NCBI GenBank assembly: GCA_934553185.1
Contig: CAKTFF010000103.1
Span: 1 to 7,117, forward strand
Reading direction: 5' to 3'
From: an uncultured Devosia sp.
GTDB taxonomy: Bacteria > Pseudomonadota > Alphaproteobacteria > Rhizobiales > Devosiaceae
Length of the DNA stretch: 7,117 bases
Under the pieces are notes generated by a model. That model ran no database searches. It saw nothing but the letters and a program-made list of their open reading frames with translations, and was not told the origin of the DNA. Both the position numbers and the translations under genes were made by a program. This document shows positions 5,766 through 7,117 of the stretch, piece by piece; positions within the stretch are counted from its first letter, which is position 1; every line of letters begins with the position of its first letter.

Positions 5766-6246
5766 ACGGCAAGCTGCGTCCCAGTATCCGAGCGAAAATC
5801 TGCGCAGGTGCCTCGTTGCCGGCAGGAGCTACGGGTTGCCGTACAACGTTAGGCATAGGCACAGAAGGCCGGCGCGCCAGGGCGCAAATGGTGTTGACGA
5901 GCTTCTTGCGGTTGAGCGGCTTGGTCATCATGGGCGCATCACGGAAGCGACCCGGTATGGCTTCTTCGTCCAGACCTGTTGCAAACAGGATCGGGACGCC
6001 CCGATCCATGAGAATGTCGGCGACAGCAAAGACGGTGGTGCCATGAAGGCGCACGTCGAGCACCGCGGCGTCGATCTTTTTGCGTCCGATCAGATGAATG
6101 GCATAGAACGGCGTCGGCGCTGGTCCCAAGACAGTAGCACCCAGGTCGCGGAGCTCCCTGCAGATGTCGGTTGCAAGAATGTAGTCGTCTTCCACGACAA
6201 TGATGCGCTTGCCGTTCAGATCAGGAGTGTCTTCGGCTGTTATCAT
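5755..6246 (-). CDS. single-domain response regulator with FATG motif
   Basis: A 163-residue receiver protein with no DNA-binding output. The receiver domain covers about 13-125: acidic pocket Glu19-Asp20-Asp21 (IIVVEDDYILA), phosphoacceptor Asp64 (AAVLDVRL), conserved Thr90 in PILFATGLD (85-93) and Lys109-Pro110 (MTKPL). The FATG segment, instead of the more usual xxT/SA, resembles the FAT-GUY single-domain receivers that act with histidine kinases in the alphaproteobacterial general stress response (SdrG of Sphingomonas is the example I know); here the final Tyr position is Asp, so membership is tentative. A proline-rich tail of about 37 residues (127-163) ends in QIFARILGRSLP, possibly an amphipathic partner-binding segment. 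No kinase gene is in the window. The ATG at 6246 is preceded by a weak GGGTG. It converges on the Crp-family gene with an 11-bp overlap. Confidence 0.93.
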   Translation of the reverse strand: MITAEDTPDLNGKRIIVVEDDYILATDICRELRDLGATVLGPAPTPFYAIHLIGRKKIDAAVLDVRLHGTTVFAVADILMDRGVPILFATGLDEEAIPGRFRDAPMMTKPLNRKKLVNTICALARRPSVPMPNVVRQPVAPAGNEAPAQIFARILGRSLPSTA

Positions 6247-6278
6247 GTTTCACCCGCCCGCCGACAACCTGGATGCAA

Positions 6279-6316
6279 AAGCCCGGTGCGGCGACAACAA
6301 TTGTTAACACGGGCTT
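6279..6316 (-). terminator. long-loop inverted repeat with T-run on the minus strand
   Basis: AAGCCCG (6279-6285) and CGGGCTT (6310-6316) form a perfect 7-bp inverted repeat with a 24-base loop. On the minus strand the descending arm runs into TTTT (6280-6277), as in an intrinsic terminator for the DUF2934 transcript. The long loop weakens this. It lies in the 104-bp gap before the response-regulator start, so it could instead be part of that gene's promoter or leader. Confidence 0.35.
6296..6305. repeat. perfect 10-bp palindrome AACAATTGTT
   Basis: A self-complementary AT-rich decamer in an otherwise GC-rich intergenic gap, 50 bp upstream of the response-regulator start and inside the loop of the repeat at 6279-6316. 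It directly abuts a GTTAAC palindrome. It could be an operator half-site pair for a dimeric regulator; short palindromes also arise by chance. Confidence 0.3.
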
Positions 6317-6323
6317 CATGGCA

Positions 6324-6341
6324 AGCCGGCTTTGGCCGGCT
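6324..6341 (-). terminator. compact GC-rich hairpin just after the DUF2934 gene
   Basis: AGCCGGC (6324-6330) and GCCGGCT (6335-6341) make a perfect 7-bp stem with a four-base loop, starting 9 bases past the stop of the minus-strand DUF2934 gene. No T-run follows it directly, so it would work together with the second repeat at 6279-6316 or with Rho. Confidence 0.5.
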
Positions 6342-6350
6342 CCTCATAGA

Positions 6351-6545
6351 TCAGGGCTGTTCGTCGGGTCCCTTAGCCAGCATGGCGTCGGCTTCGCGTT
6401 GCCGCAGACACTTGTCCAGGGCTGCGAACCAGTATTCCTGTTCACGGCCGGCAGGGCGCCCGTCGTTTTCCCAAAGAAAGTAAGCCGTGTCCCGTACCGC
6501 AGCTTCGAAATTCCTGTCGATCCAGGGATCGTCTGCGTCGGTCAT
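6351..6545 (-). CDS. DUF2934 family protein, 64 aa
   Basis: A small soluble protein. Residues 13-39 carry the DUF2934 signature, with AYFLWENDGRPAGREQEYW at 21-39: an aromatic helix, W-E-x-x-G-R-P-x-G-R, then an E-x-W helix. These proteins are usually 50-100 residues, common in alpha- and betaproteobacteria, and have no established function. The start is taken as the ATG at 6545, giving MTDADDPWIDRNFEAAV, which suits the family's short N-terminus. The frame stays open upstream to a TTG at 6605 with a GTG in between, but those 20 extra residues (including THR/SER/CYS-rich text) look non-coding. The ribosome site is weak. The gene is upstream of the response-regulator gene on the same strand, but two hairpins separate them, so they are probably separate transcripts; it diverges from the 92-aa gene. 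Confidence 0.85.
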   Translation of the reverse strand: MTDADDPWIDRNFEAAVRDTAYFLWENDGRPAGREQEYWFAALDKCLRQREADAMLAKGPDEQP

Positions 6546-6670
6546 CGTGTCCGCACTCTTTGTTGGCTCCACGGTTGAAACTCCACATGTGAGTGCATCG
6601 TTCAATCGCTAATAGAAGTTATTGTTAAGCAATCGGGGAACAAGAGGGTGCCCCCAAAGCTTGTTAGAGC
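6546..6670. promoter_or_regulatory. divergent intergenic region with promoters for flanking genes
   Basis: This 125-bp gap separates the divergent DUF2934 (-) and 92-aa (+) genes and is clearly more AT-rich in its centre (6601-6634) than the genes around it, as expected of a promoter region. It contains the palindrome CACATGTG (6584-6591), flanked by ACT/AGT in a slightly broken extension, and an exact GGAAC (6637-6641) that could be an EcfG -35 box, but no CGTT follows at 16-17 bases (GCTT is there instead). No clear sigma-70 pair was found on either strand. Confidence 0.4.
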
Positions 6671-6949
6671 ATGAAAGCGCCAACATCAGACCAGCTTCGC
6701 AATCGCATAGACCAAGGTGAAACCGGGGAAAAGGTGGCCATGCCTGACCCTGCAACGGTGCCACTGGGAACCGATGCGGAAGCAGGCGGTTCGTCGCCAA
6801 CGCCGCAGGAACTGGCGCTCGATGCCAAATCGATGCCAACTTTGCCGAACTCTGGGCCAAATCGTCCCCGCGGCATGGTGGTTTACGCCGTGCTGGGTAT
6901 TGCCGTCGCAGCAGGTTTGATCATTCTGGTTGTTTCAGCCCTTTCCTGA
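6671..6949 (+). CDS. putative tail-anchored small membrane protein, 92 aa
   Basis: The 92-residue product has a polar N-terminal part of about 65 residues and a single hydrophobic helix at about 69-91 (MVVYAVLGIAVAAGLIILVV) reaching almost to the C-terminus, preceded by RPR. This is a tail-anchored layout with the polar part in the cytoplasm. The segment RIDQGETGEKV...PDPATVPLGTDAEAGG (12-40) resembles a pattern I recall in uncharacterised Rhizobiales proteins, which supports the ATG at 6671 although its ribosome site is poor. An in-frame ATG at 6740 (Met24) has a better one, AAGGTGG (6731-6737), and may be the true or a second start. The gene diverges from DUF2934. No terminator is visible after the stop. 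Function unknown. Confidence 0.75.
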   Translation: MKAPTSDQLRNRIDQGETGEKVAMPDPATVPLGTDAEAGGSSPTPQELALDAKSMPTLPNSGPNRPRGMVVYAVLGIAVAAGLIILVVSALS

Positions 6950-7117
6950 TCGCCTCTCCCTGTCACGCGTTCTGCTCGTTTATGGCATTGGCACCAAGCG
7001 TCCCAGCCAGAGCTGACCATTCGTCACATTTCATTTCATGCAGCGTGCCAGATGTATGCGGCTTCACGCGCCCATGATCGCGTGTCTGGTCGCCCTTTCC
7101 TTTCGCCTCGCCTGAGG
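6950..7117. other. terminal intergenic stretch without a supportable gene
   Basis: Nothing coding is supported here. A 25-codon frame (7038-7115) lacks a ribosome site. The only structure noted is a 6-bp inverted repeat, CACGCG (7065-7070) and CGCGTG (7079-7084), with an 8-base loop and no T-run. The stretch may carry the promoter of a gene beyond the window. Confidence 0.5.

Noticed and set aside
6637..6662. Exact GGAAC as an EcfG -35 box upstream of the 92-aa gene
   Set aside because: At 17 bases the -10 reads GCTT, not CGTT, and it would put the start of transcription on the ATG at 6671.
7038..7115. 25-codon frame with a hydrophobic end near the window edge
   Set aside because: No ribosome site and too short to support; it ends in a stop before the window does, so it is not a truncated gene.

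Overview
The window looks like chromosomal DNA from a GC-rich alphaproteobacterium, probably of the Rhizobiales/Hyphomicrobiales. This is inferred from codon use, from the CHASE4-like GGDEF-EAL protein, from a Crp-type regulator of the kind common in that order, and from a FATG-motif receiver protein. No rRNA, tRNA, transposase, integrase or CRISPR array is visible, and nothing points to recent transfer. Genus-level placement (for example Devosia-like) would be a guess.

Left part (1-1532): the 3' two-thirds of wecC (UDP-ManNAc dehydrogenase, cut by the window edge) overlaps by ATGA a WecG/TagA/CpsF-family glycosyltransferase. The pair makes a uronic-acid sugar nucleotide and transfers a sugar to a lipid carrier, so this is the end of a surface-polysaccharide operon. 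After 97 bp comes a large membrane-bound GGDEF-EAL protein (1630-3843) with a periplasmic CHASE4-like sensor. Its EAL catalytic residues all appear intact and its GGDEF motif is intact, but it lacks the RxxD product-inhibition site. Its position beside the polysaccharide genes suggests, but does not prove, c-di-GMP control of surface or biofilm properties.

Middle part (3921-4861): four very small genes, three of them 57 aa or shorter and easily missed. They are a 62-aa two-helix membrane protein (+), a convergent 48-aa single-helix protein (-), and a tight + pair of a 57-aa single-helix protein and a 54-aa glycine-rich, hydrophilin-like disordered protein. Three have clear Shine-Dalgarno sequences; the 54-aa gene has a shorter GGAG.

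Right part (4862-6949): a 127-bp leader with two strong inverted repeats precedes a Crp/Fnr-family regulator (4989-5765). Its 3' end overlaps by 11 bp the 3' end of a convergent single-domain response regulator (6246-5755), which carries a FATG motif like that of receivers tied to the alphaproteobacterial general stress response. Upstream on the same strand, behind tandem hairpins, is a DUF2934 gene (6545-6351). A divergent 92-aa, probably tail-anchored small protein follows (6671-6949). The last 168 bp hold no supportable gene.

Taken together, 3921-6949 reads as an envelope or stress-adaptation neighbourhood: small membrane and hydrophilic proteins around two regulators. The parts are each seen in the sequence; the functional link between them is inference.
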